Shown here piece by piece: positions 55,561 through 64,000 of a DNA stretch of 64,000 nucleotides. Source of the DNA: Bog-756 sp963703145 (GTDB lineage: Bacteria; Actinomycetota; Acidimicrobiia; Acidimicrobiales; RAAP-2); contig OY969793.1 in NCBI GenBank assembly GCA_963703145.1, positions 1,674,001 through 1,738,000 on the forward strand. The letters run 5' to 3'. Within the stretch, counting starts at the first letter, position 1. The number at the start of each line of letters is the position of its first letter. Both the position numbers and the translations under genes were made by a program. The notes below the pieces were generated by a model. It was not told where the DNA came from and searched no databases. It saw only the letters and a program-made list of their open reading frames with translations.

Positions 55561-57090
55561 GTGGCACCTATCCCGAGGAGAAGGCCCAACCCGTTCGACG
55601 GTCGACGGCTGTCGCGCCGCACGCTTCTGGCCGGAGGGGTGGCCACGGGTCTGGCCGCGGTGGGCATCAACCACGCCGTCGGCAGTCCGGCCTACGCCGC
55701 CACCACTCAAGCCCTCGGCCTCGGGCCGGGCGGCACGATCCTGCCTCCCGGATCACTCCCCAACCCGGCCCTGCCGGCCGGGACCGACACCATTCCCCAG
55801 ATCGAGCACATCGTCGTACTGATGATGGAGAACCATTCGTTCGACGACCACCTCGGGATGCTGGGCCGGGGTGACGGGCTGACCCGCGGAGCCGATGGCA
55901 AGCCGGTCAACTACAACCCGAACCCGGCCGGTGGCTTCGTACAGTCGTTCCACAACCCGAACACGTGCGGAGAGAGCGACTCGGGGATCTCCCAGTCATG
56001 GAACCACTCGCACATCTCCTGGGACCAGGGCACCAATATGGGCTTCGTCGAGGCCAGCGGTGGTGCGTCGATGGGCTACTGGACCCGCAACGATCTCCCC
56101 TACTACTACAGCATGGCCAATCGGTTCCCCATCGGTGACCGGTACTTCTGCTCGGTGATGGCGCAGACCTATCCGAACCGGCGGTTCTTGATCGCCGGCA
56201 CCGCGCTGGGTGACATCAGCACCGACGCCTCGGGCATCTCCTCGGTCGACGCACCCAACGGCACGATCTTCGACCGGCTCAACCAGTACGGCATCTCCTG
56301 GAAGGACTACTACCCCGACCTTCCCACCTGTGCCCTGTTCGAGCCGGTTCTGTTCAACAACCCGGACAAGGCCGTGCCGATCAGCCAGTTCTTCGTCGAC
56401 GCGGCGTCCGGCAATCTGCCGGCCTTCAGCATCATCGACCCCTACACCAACTTCTCCGAGGAGGACGGTGACATCACCATCGGCGAGGCCTATGCCGCGC
56501 TGTTCATCGACGCGGTGATGCACGGCCCGGCGTGGGAGAAGACCGCTCTGCTCTGGGTGTACGACGAGCATGGAGGCTGGTACGACCATGTGCCTCCCCA
56601 GCCGGCCGTCAAGCCGGACAACGTGGCCCCCGAACTCCAGCCTGGCGACGTGCCGGGCGCCTACGACTACACCGGCTTCCGGGTCCCGTGCTGTGTGGTG
56701 TCGGCCTGGTCGAAGAAGGACTACGTCTCCCACCAGGTCTTCGACCACACCTCCATCCTCAAGCTGGTGGAGACGAAGTGGAACCTTCCGGCCCTCACCT
56801 TCCGAGATGCGAATGCCCACAACATGTTGGACTTCTTCGACTTCACCTCGAAGAGGCCGCCGTTTGGCAATCCCCCCGCTCTCTCGCCGCCCCGCAACCC
56901 GTTCTCGGGGCCGGGCGAACTGCCACCCAACTCGCTCAGCGCCCAGAACATTGCCAGCTTCCACCCCATCTGCTCCGAGCTGCCGTCGGGCAGCCTGCCC
57001 CCCAAGCGGGCCAGGCTCACCGCACCCCCGCCCGACGCCGACGCCCTGATGGCCGCCCAGCAGCACCAGTTCAGTGGTGCCAGCGGCTGA
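55561..57090 (+). CDS. Tat-exported phosphoesterase/phospholipase C-like protein
   Basis: 509 residues. A twin-arginine signal (LSRRTLLAGG) precedes a phosphoesterase domain with VLMMENHSFDDHLG, the metal and Thr-equivalent site of acid phosphatase AcpA/phospholipase C, and VYDEHGGWYDHVPPQ near residue 340. The C-terminus is Pro-rich. It would hydrolyse phosphate esters or phospholipids outside the cell. GTG 55561 is the only suitable start. Confidence 0.9.
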   Translation: MAPIPRRRPNPFDGRRLSRRTLLAGGVATGLAAVGINHAVGSPAYAATTQALGLGPGGTILPPGSLPNPALPAGTDTIPQIEHIVVLMMENHSFDDHLGMLGRGDGLTRGADGKPVNYNPNPAGGFVQSFHNPNTCGESDSGISQSWNHSHISWDQGTNMGFVEASGGASMGYWTRNDLPYYYSMANRFPIGDRYFCSVMAQTYPNRRFLIAGTALGDISTDASGISSVDAPNGTIFDRLNQYGISWKDYYPDLPTCALFEPVLFNNPDKAVPISQFFVDAASGNLPAFSIIDPYTNFSEEDGDITIGEAYAALFIDAVMHGPAWEKTALLWVYDEHGGWYDHVPPQPAVKPDNVAPELQPGDVPGAYDYTGFRVPCCVVSAWSKKDYVSHQVFDHTSILKLVETKWNLPALTFRDANAHNMLDFFDFTSKRPPFGNPPALSPPRNPFSGPGELPPNSLSAQNIASFHPICSELPSGSLPPKRARLTAPPPDADALMAAQQHQFSGASG

Positions 57091-57106
57091 GGATCGAGGG
57101 CGGCTC

Positions 57107-57289
57107 CTACTCCACCCCGGCACCGTGCAGCTTGGCCTGCACCGCCCGTAGCCGTTTCCGGCGGCCGTCCAGGAGCCGCCGGTAGGCGGGGTTGTCGGTA
57201 CCGGCGATCTCACTACTCATGTCGCTGACCGTCGACTCGAGTGTGGCGGCGAGCTCGTCGGCGAGCGATGCGGACAGATCCAGGATCAT
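57107..57289 (-). CDS. Short helical protein of unknown function
   Basis: 60 residues (MILDLSASLADELAATLEST then a basic C-terminal helix RRLLDGRRKRLRAVQAKL). ATG 57289 has a GGAGG site 5 bases upstream, which supports a real gene. No family is recognised. Confidence 0.6.
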   Translation of the reverse strand: MILDLSASLADELAATLESTVSDMSSEIAGTDNPAYRRLLDGRRKRLRAVQAKLHGAGVE

Positions 57290-57415
57290 GGGGGCCTCCA
57301 ACTGCAAACGGTTCCTAGCCACCATCCTCGGACATCAGGCAACCCACCGACAGGGCCAAAGGTCCATTGACACAACGACCTGGCTGCGGACGCGGGAGCG
57401 GGACATCCAGAGGCG

Positions 57416-58318
57416 TCATTCGGCCAACAGGGCAGCCTTGGCCTCCTCCAGGCGCCGGCGGTCCTCAGGACCGGACGACGGTGGCACGAGACCCATCTGG
57501 TCGACCGTGTGGACCAAGATGCCTCCCACCAGGGCCCGCAAGGCGTACTTGTGGTCGGCGGGCACCACATACCAGGGCGCCCAGGCCGTGGAGGTGGCGG
57601 TCAGGGCCTCCTCGTAGGCCTCGTGGTACTCGTCCCAGTGTCCCCGCTCGGCAAGGTCGGAGGGCAAGAACTTCCAGGACTTGGAGGGATCCTCGATCCG
57701 TTGGAGGAATCGATGCCTCTGCTCCTCCTTCGAGACGTGCAAGAAGAGCTTGACGATTCGGGTGCCGTTCCGGTGGAGGTGGTGCTCGAAGGCATTGATG
57801 TCCTCGAATCGACTGGACCACAGGCGATCCGGCACCTCCTCCCCGGGGCCGGTCGGCATCTCCCCGAGGAGTTCGGGATGCACCCTGACCACGAGCACCT
57901 CTTCGTAGTGGGAGCGGTTGAAGATCCCAATCCTCCCCCGTCCCGGCAGGGCCTTGGAGTAGCGCCACAAAAAGTCGTGCTCGAGTTCCTCAGCCGAAGG
58001 CTCGCCGAACGCCGTCACCTGGCAACCCTGGGGGTTGACCCCGGACATCACGTGCTTGATGGTCCCGTCCTTGCCGGCCGCGTCCATGGCCTGCAACACC
58101 ACCAAGAGGCCGTGGGTGGCACTCGTCCAGAGCAACTCCTGGGATCGCTGCAGCTCGGCCACGAAGGATTCGAGGTCCCGCTGGGCGAACGCCTTCGGAT
58201 TGGCCCTTCCGACACCGTCCCAGGCAGTCGTCGTGGATTTGGTGCTGCGGTGAACCAGGTCGGCGGGCTGGCCGGGGGTGACCGTCAACTCCTCGATCAG
58301 CGCCCGGTCGAGCTTCAC
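57416..58318 (-). CDS. ppk2: Polyphosphate kinase 2 family protein
   Basis: 300 residues. Walker A is AMDAAGKDGT, Walker B region FNRSHYEEVLVVRVHP, and the lid segment KLFLHVSKEEQRHRFLQRI; WYVVPADHKYALRALV is the late conserved block. PPK2 uses polyphosphate to phosphorylate nucleotides. GTG 58318 follows a GGGAGGGCAGGG stretch. With the CYTH-CHAD protein it suggests active polyphosphate metabolism. Confidence 0.92.
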   Translation of the reverse strand: MKLDRALIEELTVTPGQPADLVHRSTKSTTTAWDGVGRANPKAFAQRDLESFVAELQRSQELLWTSATHGLLVVLQAMDAAGKDGTIKHVMSGVNPQGCQVTAFGEPSAEELEHDFLWRYSKALPGRGRIGIFNRSHYEEVLVVRVHPELLGEMPTGPGEEVPDRLWSSRFEDINAFEHHLHRNGTRIVKLFLHVSKEEQRHRFLQRIEDPSKSWKFLPSDLAERGHWDEYHEAYEEALTATSTAWAPWYVVPADHKYALRALVGGILVHTVDQMGLVPPSSGPEDRRRLEEAKAALLAE

Positions 58319-58427
58319 GCCCTGCCCTCCCCATGGACACCCATCAGCACCACTGTAGACACCCGACCCACCGCCGGACCCGTGCTCCGACGGCTGGTGG
58401 TCGGAACCCCAGGTTACGCTGGCCCGC

Positions 58428-59237
58428 GTGTGCCTCCTCGTCTTCGCCTGGCAGGTCGAGCCCTCCCACCCCTTGACCGTGGCAGCCAACCGTGACGAGC
58501 GGCTGGACCGGCCAGCCCGTCACTGCACCGTTCTTCGGGACCACCACCCACGGGTGCTCGGAGGCCGTGACGAACTGGCCGGAGGGACCTGGCTGGCCGT
58601 CAACGAGCACGGGGTCGTGGCCGGGCTCACCAACCGGCCGTCGCCCGGTGGCAGGGACGCCACCAAGCGAACCCGCGGCGAGCTCCCCCTGCTCCTGGCG
58701 GGTGAGCGCACCGCGGCAGGAGCGGTGGACACCCTGGTCCGCCGGGTCCGGCCCGACGACTACAACCCGGCCTGGATCCTGGTGGGCGACCGCCAGACGC
58801 TGTACTACCTCGAGCTGGCTCCCGACCGGCAGGTAGCCGTCCATCAGCTCGACCCCGGGGTCCACGTCCTGGAGAACGTTCCCCTCGACCAACCGTCGAC
58901 CAAGGCCGACCGCATCCGGACCCTGGTGTCGGACTCGACCCGGCGCGGGGATGCCCTGTGGGAAGCACTCCCGTCGATCCTCTCCGATCACACGGTTCCC
59001 AGCACCGCTGACCAGGCAGGCTCGACCCGCCACCCCGGCGAGGTGGAAGCGTCGGTAGAGACCATCGCTCGACGTCCGGAGACCTTGGCGGCGTGTGTCC
59101 ACACCGACGGGTACGGCACCCGGTCGGCCACCATGGTTCGGGTGCCAGTACAGGCCGACACACCGCCCCATGTCGTGGTGGCGGACGGTTCGCCCTGCCA
59201 GGCCGCGTTCGTCGAGGTCACCGAGCGGTGGTTCTGA
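58428..59237 (+). CDS. NRDE family protein (TANGO2-like)
   Basis: 269 residues. It starts with Met-Cys (MCLLVFAWQ), so Cys2 could be an N-terminal nucleophile, and has the name-giving motif VAANRDERLDRPA and GGTWLAVNEHG, GLTNRPSPGG. The eukaryotic relative TANGO2 has been linked to haem or lipid handling. GTG 58428 fits the required Cys2. Confidence 0.87.
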   Translation: MCLLVFAWQVEPSHPLTVAANRDERLDRPARHCTVLRDHHPRVLGGRDELAGGTWLAVNEHGVVAGLTNRPSPGGRDATKRTRGELPLLLAGERTAAGAVDTLVRRVRPDDYNPAWILVGDRQTLYYLELAPDRQVAVHQLDPGVHVLENVPLDQPSTKADRIRTLVSDSTRRGDALWEALPSILSDHTVPSTADQAGSTRHPGEVEASVETIARRPETLAACVHTDGYGTRSATMVRVPVQADTPPHVVVADGSPCQAAFVEVTERWF

Positions 59238-59400
59238 CCGACCGGTAGGTCGACGAGATCCACACCACCGGGGTCAAGATGTCATTCGCTGGGGTCGGGC
59301 GGATTTCGGACGAGGCCGAGCTGGGCCGCTGGGTGTCGCACCGGATCCCCCGCCACCGTGCCCTATCGAGCGGTTGCGTGCCAGGCGCGCCAGAAATGTG

Positions 59401-59414
59401 AGAACCTTTGTTCT
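59401..59414. promoter_or_regulatory. Inverted repeat upstream of P450
   Basis: AGAAC-CTTT-GTTCT lies 70 bases before the P450 start codon in a locally AT-richer patch. It could be an operator. Confidence 0.3.
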
Positions 59415-59484
59415 TGCCGGATCGGTCCGGGGGGCCGGCCCCGTTGGCGTCGCGCTCAGGGGAGATGGCAGACCAGGAGTACTT

Positions 59485-60708
59485 GTGACCACCATCCCGG
59501 CCCCGACCGATGACCAGCCCCTCGAGTTCGACCCGTTCAGCTCGACGTTCTTCGAGGACCCGAGCTCGGTGTACCGACGGCTGCGTGACGAGGCCCCGGT
59601 GTATTACAACGAGCACTACGGGTTCTGGGCCCTATCGAGGTGGGAGGACGTCGCGTCCGCCCACAAGGACCTGGCGGCATTCTCGAGCCGTGAGGGCACC
59701 GATCTCCACTTCCTGAGCGATCCGGGAACCATCGAATACCGGATGATTCTGTTCATGGACCCGCCCGAGCACGACCGCCTGCGATCTCTGGTGAGCCGGG
59801 TGTTCACCCCACGGGCGGTCGGCCAGCTCGAGCCCATGGTCCGCCGGGTCATCAGCGGCTTCGCCGACGCCATCGGAGAGGCGAAGGAGTTTGACTTCGT
59901 CCAGGAGTGGGCCGCCCCCTTCCCCGTCGAGATCATCTCGGAGATGCTCGGCATTCCCGAGGGCGACCGCCAGCAGATCCGGCACTGGATCGACATCATG
60001 CTCCACCGCGACGAGGGCAGCATCCACCCGACCGAGGAGTCCCAGGCCGCCGGCCAGGAGTCTGGCCTGTACTTCTACAACCTGGTGGAGGACCACCGGA
60101 GCCACCCCCGCGACGACATGACCACCAAGCTGATCGAGGCCGAGGTGGAGCGGAGTGACGGATCGACCACCCACCTCGATGACGTCGAAATTGCCGGCTT
60201 TCTCTCGCTCCTGGCCGGGGCGGGGGCCGAGACCGTCACCAAGCTCGTCGGCAACGCCGCGGTGCTCTTCGCCCGACACCCCGAACAGTGGCAGACCGTC
60301 CTGGCCGATCCGGCCGTCATCCCCGGGGCCGTCGAGGAGATCCTCCGCTACCTCCCACCGGCCCAGTACAGCGGGAGGTACATGTTGGAGGAGCGGACCT
60401 TGCACGGCACCACCATCCCCGCCCACCAGCCAGTGCTCTTGATCACCGGATCGGCCACGAGGGACGAGCGCCAGTTCGAGGATCCCGACCGGTTCGACAT
60501 CACCCGGACCCCGGGACTGGCCCTCGGCTTCGGCTACGGCGTCCACAGCTGCCTCGGCGCGGCGCTGGCCCGCATGGAGAGTCGCATCGCCATCGCCGAG
60601 ATGGCCCGACGCTGGCCGGACTTCCGCGTCAACGAGGAGGGGCTCCGCCGGGTCACCATGTCCAATGTGGCCGGGTATGCGAACGTACCCGTGGTGCTCG
60701 GCTCCTGA
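59485..60708 (+). CDS. Cytochrome P450
   Basis: 407 residues, bacterial soluble type. I-helix LLAGAGAETVTKL, K-helix EEILRYLPP, and haem-binding loop LGFGYGVHSCLGAALAR with the Cys ligand. GTG 59485 sits 5 bases after AGGAG. Actinobacterial relatives hydroxylate lipids, steroids or terpenoids; the neighbouring acyl-CoA synthetase and wax-ester genes hint at lipid substrates. No ferredoxin gene is adjacent. Confidence 0.93.
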   Translation: MTTIPAPTDDQPLEFDPFSSTFFEDPSSVYRRLRDEAPVYYNEHYGFWALSRWEDVASAHKDLAAFSSREGTDLHFLSDPGTIEYRMILFMDPPEHDRLRSLVSRVFTPRAVGQLEPMVRRVISGFADAIGEAKEFDFVQEWAAPFPVEIISEMLGIPEGDRQQIRHWIDIMLHRDEGSIHPTEESQAAGQESGLYFYNLVEDHRSHPRDDMTTKLIEAEVERSDGSTTHLDDVEIAGFLSLLAGAGAETVTKLVGNAAVLFARHPEQWQTVLADPAVIPGAVEEILRYLPPAQYSGRYMLEERTLHGTTIPAHQPVLLITGSATRDERQFEDPDRFDITRTPGLALGFGYGVHSCLGAALARMESRIAIAEMARRWPDFRVNEEGLRRVTMSNVAGYANVPVVLGS

Positions 60709-60741
60709 GCAATGCCGGGACAAGAGCGCCGGGGACGGCCC

Positions 60742-62328
60742 TCAGCCGACCTGGCGGTCGCGGTGTTCCCAGTAGCTGCGTCGTAGCTCGCGTTTCAGCG
60801 GTTTGAACGCGCCCGAAAGCGGGAGCGGTCCGGCCTGGAACTCGACGGACTTGGGGACCTTGAACCCGGCGAGCAAGCGACGGGTGTGCTCGATCAGTTC
60901 CTCGGCCGTGGCTTTCATGCCGCCGCGCAGCACGACGATGGCATGCACCGCCTCACCCCACGTCTCGCTCGGAATGCCGATCACCGCCACCTCTTGGACC
61001 GCAGGGTGGGAACCGATGGCGTTCTCCACCTCGATCGAATAGACGTTCTCCCCGCCGGTGACGATCATGTCCTTCATCCGATCGGTCAGGTGCAGCAGGC
61101 CCCGGGGATCGATGAAGCCCATGTCACCGGTGTGATACCAACCGTCGCTCATGACCGCGTCGGTCTCTTTGGGATTCTGCCAGTACTCGGACATCAGGTT
61201 GCCACCGCGGGCACAGACCTCTCCGGTCTCGCCCTGGTCCACCTCGCCTCCCGACGGACCGGTGATGCGGAGCTGGACCCCGAACAGCGGTCGGCCGGCC
61301 GATCTGAGTGCGCCGCCTCCACTCCGATGGTCCGAAGGGCCGAGGAAGGTGAGTGCAGAAGCAGCTTCGGTCATGCCGTAGCCCTGGATGAAGTCGGTGT
61401 CGGGCAGCAGGGTCAGCCAGCGACTGATGAGGTCCTGTGAGATGGGGGACGCCCCGTACACCAGCTGACGCAGGGTGCTCAGCTGCTTCGGCGAGAAACC
61501 GTCGACCCGCTCGAGCATCGAGAGCATGATGGGGACCACCATCGTCGTGTCGATCTCCTGGTCCTGGATCACCCGAAGGACCAGCGCCGGGTCGAAGATC
61601 GGGATCGTCACCGACGTTGCCCCCGTGGCCGGGATGCCGAGCACGCCGGCCACAAGTGCCGCGTGGAACATGGGTGACTGGAAGAGGAACCGTCGGTCCT
61701 CGCGTAGCCCGATCTCCGCGAGTACGTGGTACACGTTCAACACCTCGGCCCGCTGCTGGAGGAGGGCACCCTTCGGGAATCCGGTGGTCCCCCCGGTGTA
61801 CATCAGGACGGCTGCATCCTCTTCCTCTGGCTCGGGAGGCATGATCGGGTCACCGGCTGCCAACAGCGCCTCGTAGGCCAGGGCCCGACCACCCAGATCA
61901 CCGTCCGGCTCACCGCCGATGATGACGACCTTGTCCACCTGGGCCCCCTCGGAACGAGCTTGGTCGATCAGGGCAGCGAACACCGGGTCGGTGAAGACGA
62001 CACGGGAGCCTGAATCATTCAGCACGTAGGCCAGCTCGGACGGATTGAAGCGGATGTTGAGTGGATTGATGATGCCGGCCCCGAACAGGGCGGCGTGGTA
62101 GAGCTCGAGGTACTCGTGACCGTTCATCGCCAGCACGGCAAACCGATCGCCCCGCCGGACCCCCAACTGGCGTCGCATGGCATCCGACAGCCGCAACAGT
62201 CGATCCAGGTGCTGAGCGAATGTGCCGTGATAGTGCAGGCCATCGTTCCCCACGTCGATGAATGCCACCTTGTCGGGGAGCTGCTCGACTCGGGGCAGCA
62301 GGAGCCTGGGATAGACGAGTTCCTTCAT
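60742..62328 (-). CDS. Acyl-CoA synthetase (AMP-binding, FadD-like)
   Basis: 528 residues of the ANL family. P-loop MYTGGTTGFPKGAL, adenine motif GYGMTEAASAL, SDGWYHTGDMG, hinge LTDRMKDMIVTGGENVYS and the C-terminal Lys region SGAFKPLKRELR. The last motif is slightly unusual (AFKP in place of TGKV). ATG 62328 overlaps the stop of the wax-ester synthase gene as ATGA. It activates a fatty or other acid for the acyltransferases upstream. Confidence 0.92.
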   Translation of the reverse strand: MKELVYPRLLLPRVEQLPDKVAFIDVGNDGLHYHGTFAQHLDRLLRLSDAMRRQLGVRRGDRFAVLAMNGHEYLELYHAALFGAGIINPLNIRFNPSELAYVLNDSGSRVVFTDPVFAALIDQARSEGAQVDKVVIIGGEPDGDLGGRALAYEALLAAGDPIMPPEPEEEDAAVLMYTGGTTGFPKGALLQQRAEVLNVYHVLAEIGLREDRRFLFQSPMFHAALVAGVLGIPATGATSVTIPIFDPALVLRVIQDQEIDTTMVVPIMLSMLERVDGFSPKQLSTLRQLVYGASPISQDLISRWLTLLPDTDFIQGYGMTEAASALTFLGPSDHRSGGGALRSAGRPLFGVQLRITGPSGGEVDQGETGEVCARGGNLMSEYWQNPKETDAVMSDGWYHTGDMGFIDPRGLLHLTDRMKDMIVTGGENVYSIEVENAIGSHPAVQEVAVIGIPSETWGEAVHAIVVLRGGMKATAEELIEHTRRLLAGFKVPKSVEFQAGPLPLSGAFKPLKRELRRSYWEHRDRQVG

Positions 62329-63800
62329 GATGGTGAACCTCCATTGCGACTGAGTTCGGATGGAACGCCGACCCAGAGGGCGTCGGTGCGGCCCCCTCCT
62401 GCGACGGCGACAAGGGTGGTAAACGAGCGGTCGATCCCCCGCGCCAGCACGTCGGCGTCGGGGCAGGCTTCGGGGTCGGCGAGGAGGCCCACGGTCAGCT
62501 GCCCGTCATAGGACAGGGACGCAATGCCGACGCTCAGGTTCCCGGCGATCGGCACCAGCGGAAAGGCCTCGAGCATGCGGGCACCGAGGACGTAGAGCGG
62601 CACGTTGGGGCCGGGAACATTGGTGACAACCACGTTGAAGAAGGGCTGGCGGTGGATCAGCCTGGCTGCCGCCGCCATGGCCGGCTGGGGCCATGGCTCG
62701 AGCAGTTGGAGGAGCAGTGCCGCTGCCAGCGCACTGTGATGCTGCTTCACGGATGCCTGAGCCTGCGCCACCAGCCGGAGGCGATCGACCGGGTCACAGC
62801 GCCCGATCGGCAGCCGGACGAGCATGGCCGACACCTGGTTTCCGAGTCGGTGATCTCCGTGATGGTCCGCCCCCACCGGCACCAGGACCTGGACGATCCG
62901 GCCCTCGACAGCCTCCCCACGTGCCGACAAGAGGTCGTGCACACCCTCGGCCACCGCGGTCAACAACACGTCGTTGAGGGTGACACCCAGCCCCACCGCG
63001 ACGCGGTGGAGTTCTGGGAGAGGATGGCGCACGAACGCCACGTGGCGACCACTGCCGACCACGGCATTGAGCGAACTGGACGGGGCGATGCTCCGACGGG
63101 TCACCAGGCTGGCGAGGGCATCCGCGTAGTGGGCGGCCTCACGACCGGAACGGACGGGGTGGCGGACGGCCGAGACTGCGCCCACTGCCAGGCGGAGGGG
63201 AGCGGTGCAGAGACGTCCGAGTTCTTGAGCCGCCACCGAGGGCAGGCGGGGTGGAGGTGCCGGCCGCCACGGACTGACGGCATGGTGAGACCCGGGAGGA
63301 TGGCGGTCCAGGTCGAACAGGACGGTGACGAGCTCGACACCGGCCAGCCCGTCGGCCATGGAGTGGTGGAGCTTCTCCAGCATGGCCACCCGGCCACCTT
63401 GGAGGCCATCGATGACCCAGATCTCCCAGAGGGGCCGCTCCCGTCGGAGGGGGCGGGCCATGAGCTCTGCACACAGCGCCCGCAGATCACCTTCGGTGCC
63501 GGGGGACGGCAAGGTGGCCTCCCGCACGTGGTCGGCGATATCGAAGTCGGGATCGTCCACCCACATCGGCTTGACGACCCCGAAGTGCGCAAAGCGCACC
63601 GTCCGGCGCAGTTTGGGCACCAGGTGGAGTCGGCTCTCGATCTCGGCCCGGACAGCACCGGTGCGCATCACCCCGTGCCGATCGTGCAGGGGTGCCCCCT
63701 CGAAGATGCCGACGGAGCCCATGTGCATGGGGGTCCGGTCCGACTCTGAGTAGAGAAATCCCGCATCGAGCGGTGAGAGCCTCTGGGCAGTCGGGCTCAT
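62325..63800 (-). CDS. Wax ester synthase/diacylglycerol acyltransferase
   Basis: 491 residues with the WS/DGAT start LSPLDAGFLYSESDRTPMHMG, active site LHHSMADG (HHxxxDG) and C-terminal NVVVTNVPGPNVPLYVLG. It transfers acyl groups from acyl-CoA to alcohols or diacylglycerol for storage lipid. It is coupled by ATGA to the synthetase gene and to a second WS/DGAT-like gene upstream. Confidence 0.93.
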   Translation of the reverse strand: MSPTAQRLSPLDAGFLYSESDRTPMHMGSVGIFEGAPLHDRHGVMRTGAVRAEIESRLHLVPKLRRTVRFAHFGVVKPMWVDDPDFDIADHVREATLPSPGTEGDLRALCAELMARPLRRERPLWEIWVIDGLQGGRVAMLEKLHHSMADGLAGVELVTVLFDLDRHPPGSHHAVSPWRPAPPPRLPSVAAQELGRLCTAPLRLAVGAVSAVRHPVRSGREAAHYADALASLVTRRSIAPSSSLNAVVGSGRHVAFVRHPLPELHRVAVGLGVTLNDVLLTAVAEGVHDLLSARGEAVEGRIVQVLVPVGADHHGDHRLGNQVSAMLVRLPIGRCDPVDRLRLVAQAQASVKQHHSALAAALLLQLLEPWPQPAMAAAARLIHRQPFFNVVVTNVPGPNVPLYVLGARMLEAFPLVPIAGNLSVGIASLSYDGQLTVGLLADPEACPDADVLARGIDRSFTTLVAVAGGGRTDALWVGVPSELSRNGGSPS

Positions 63801-64000
63801 GGGAGATCCCCGGAGCGGCTGCCCAGAGGCCGTAGCAACTCAGCAAAGCCGGCCTCCAGGCACGAGGCCAGCTCGGAGCAGTCAGGAACTGCCGCGTCGT
63901 CGACGATGATGCCCACACAGGCCCGATCGGCCATGGTGACCAAGGAGACGTTCAGGGCTGCACCGGATGGCGGGGCGAAGGCGTACATCCGCTCGACGCG
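63797..64000 (-). CDS. WS/DGAT C-terminal part (runs off right edge)
   Basis: The visible 67 residues (RVERMYAFAPPSGAALNVSL, then MADRACVGIIVDDAAVPDC and LEAGFAELLRPLG) match the C-terminal domain of a WS/DGAT protein. The frame stays open to the window edge, so this is the 3' end of a second, tandem acyltransferase gene. Its stop overlaps the next gene as ATGA. Confidence 0.8.
   Translation of the reverse strand, partial: RVERMYAFAPPSGAALNVSLVTMADRACVGIIVDDAAVPDCSELASCLEAGFAELLRPLGSRSGDLP

Overview
The window is a high-GC, densely packed stretch of an actinobacterial chromosome. The likely lineage is class Acidimicrobiia. Support comes from a secreted protein carrying the WLVASDGGVFSFGDA-type repeat typical of that class, an F420-type luciferase-like oxidoreductase, a SigF/RsbW/RsbV module, wax-ester synthase genes, a cytochrome P450, many SnoaL-like proteins, frequent GTG starts and many ATGA/GTGA stop-start overlaps. 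I see no rRNA, tRNA, insertion sequence, phage gene or CRISPR array.

Layout. 1-2.6 kb: a MurL-MurD2 pair (alternative route to D-glutamate in peptidoglycan). 2.6-3.7 kb: a histidine phosphatase and a SnoaL-like protein. 3.7-10 kb: a MacA/MacB-like efflux operon with two membrane-fusion proteins, a fused ABC ATPase-permease and a lipoprotein, several with Gly-rich tails. 10-16.8 kb: aldo/keto reductase, a divergent MFS exporter/LysR pair, a DsbA-fold protein, a cation/proton antiporter and an HDAC-family deacetylase. 16.8-22.9 kb: a biotin-carrier/carboxyltransferase fusion, a second aldo/keto reductase, a SnoaL-like protein, a GNAT-AAA+ fusion, a transglutaminase-like protein and a flavin-reductase-like protein. 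23-28.4 kb: RsbV-RsbW-SigF, an encapsulated ferritin without an adjacent shell gene, an AlkB-like dioxygenase behind a perfect LexA box, a zinc metallopeptidase-like protein and a SpoIIE-type phosphatase.

28.2-35 kb is the most interesting locus. A cobalamin riboswitch leads a tightly coupled operon that encodes a secreted alpha/alpha-barrel protein with six C-terminal repeats, a membrane-anchored DUF4430 (transcobalamin beta-domain-like) protein, EcfT, a fused double EcfA ATPase and an S component. The two secreted proteins correspond to the two domains of animal intrinsic factor/transcobalamin, so I infer a B12 capture and import system.

35-64 kb: fatty-acid desaturase, two GT39-like membrane glycosyltransferases, PAP2-type protein, CoaA, AhpD-like protein, CYTH-CHAD protein, HAD, F420-type and Nudix enzymes, a second STAS/anti-sigma/SpoIIE cluster, RNase Z, an adenine/adenosine deaminase next to a nucleosidase, a Tat-exported phosphoesterase, PPK2, an NRDE protein, P450, acyl-CoA synthetase and tandem wax-ester synthase/DGAT genes cut by the right edge.

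Caution: five genes need a single-base shift to read through (near 778, 8458, 8702, 28130 and 37584). This pattern fits residual sequencing indels better than five pseudogenes. Start sites are chosen from ribosome-binding sites, overlaps and family alignment remembered by eye; no searches were run.
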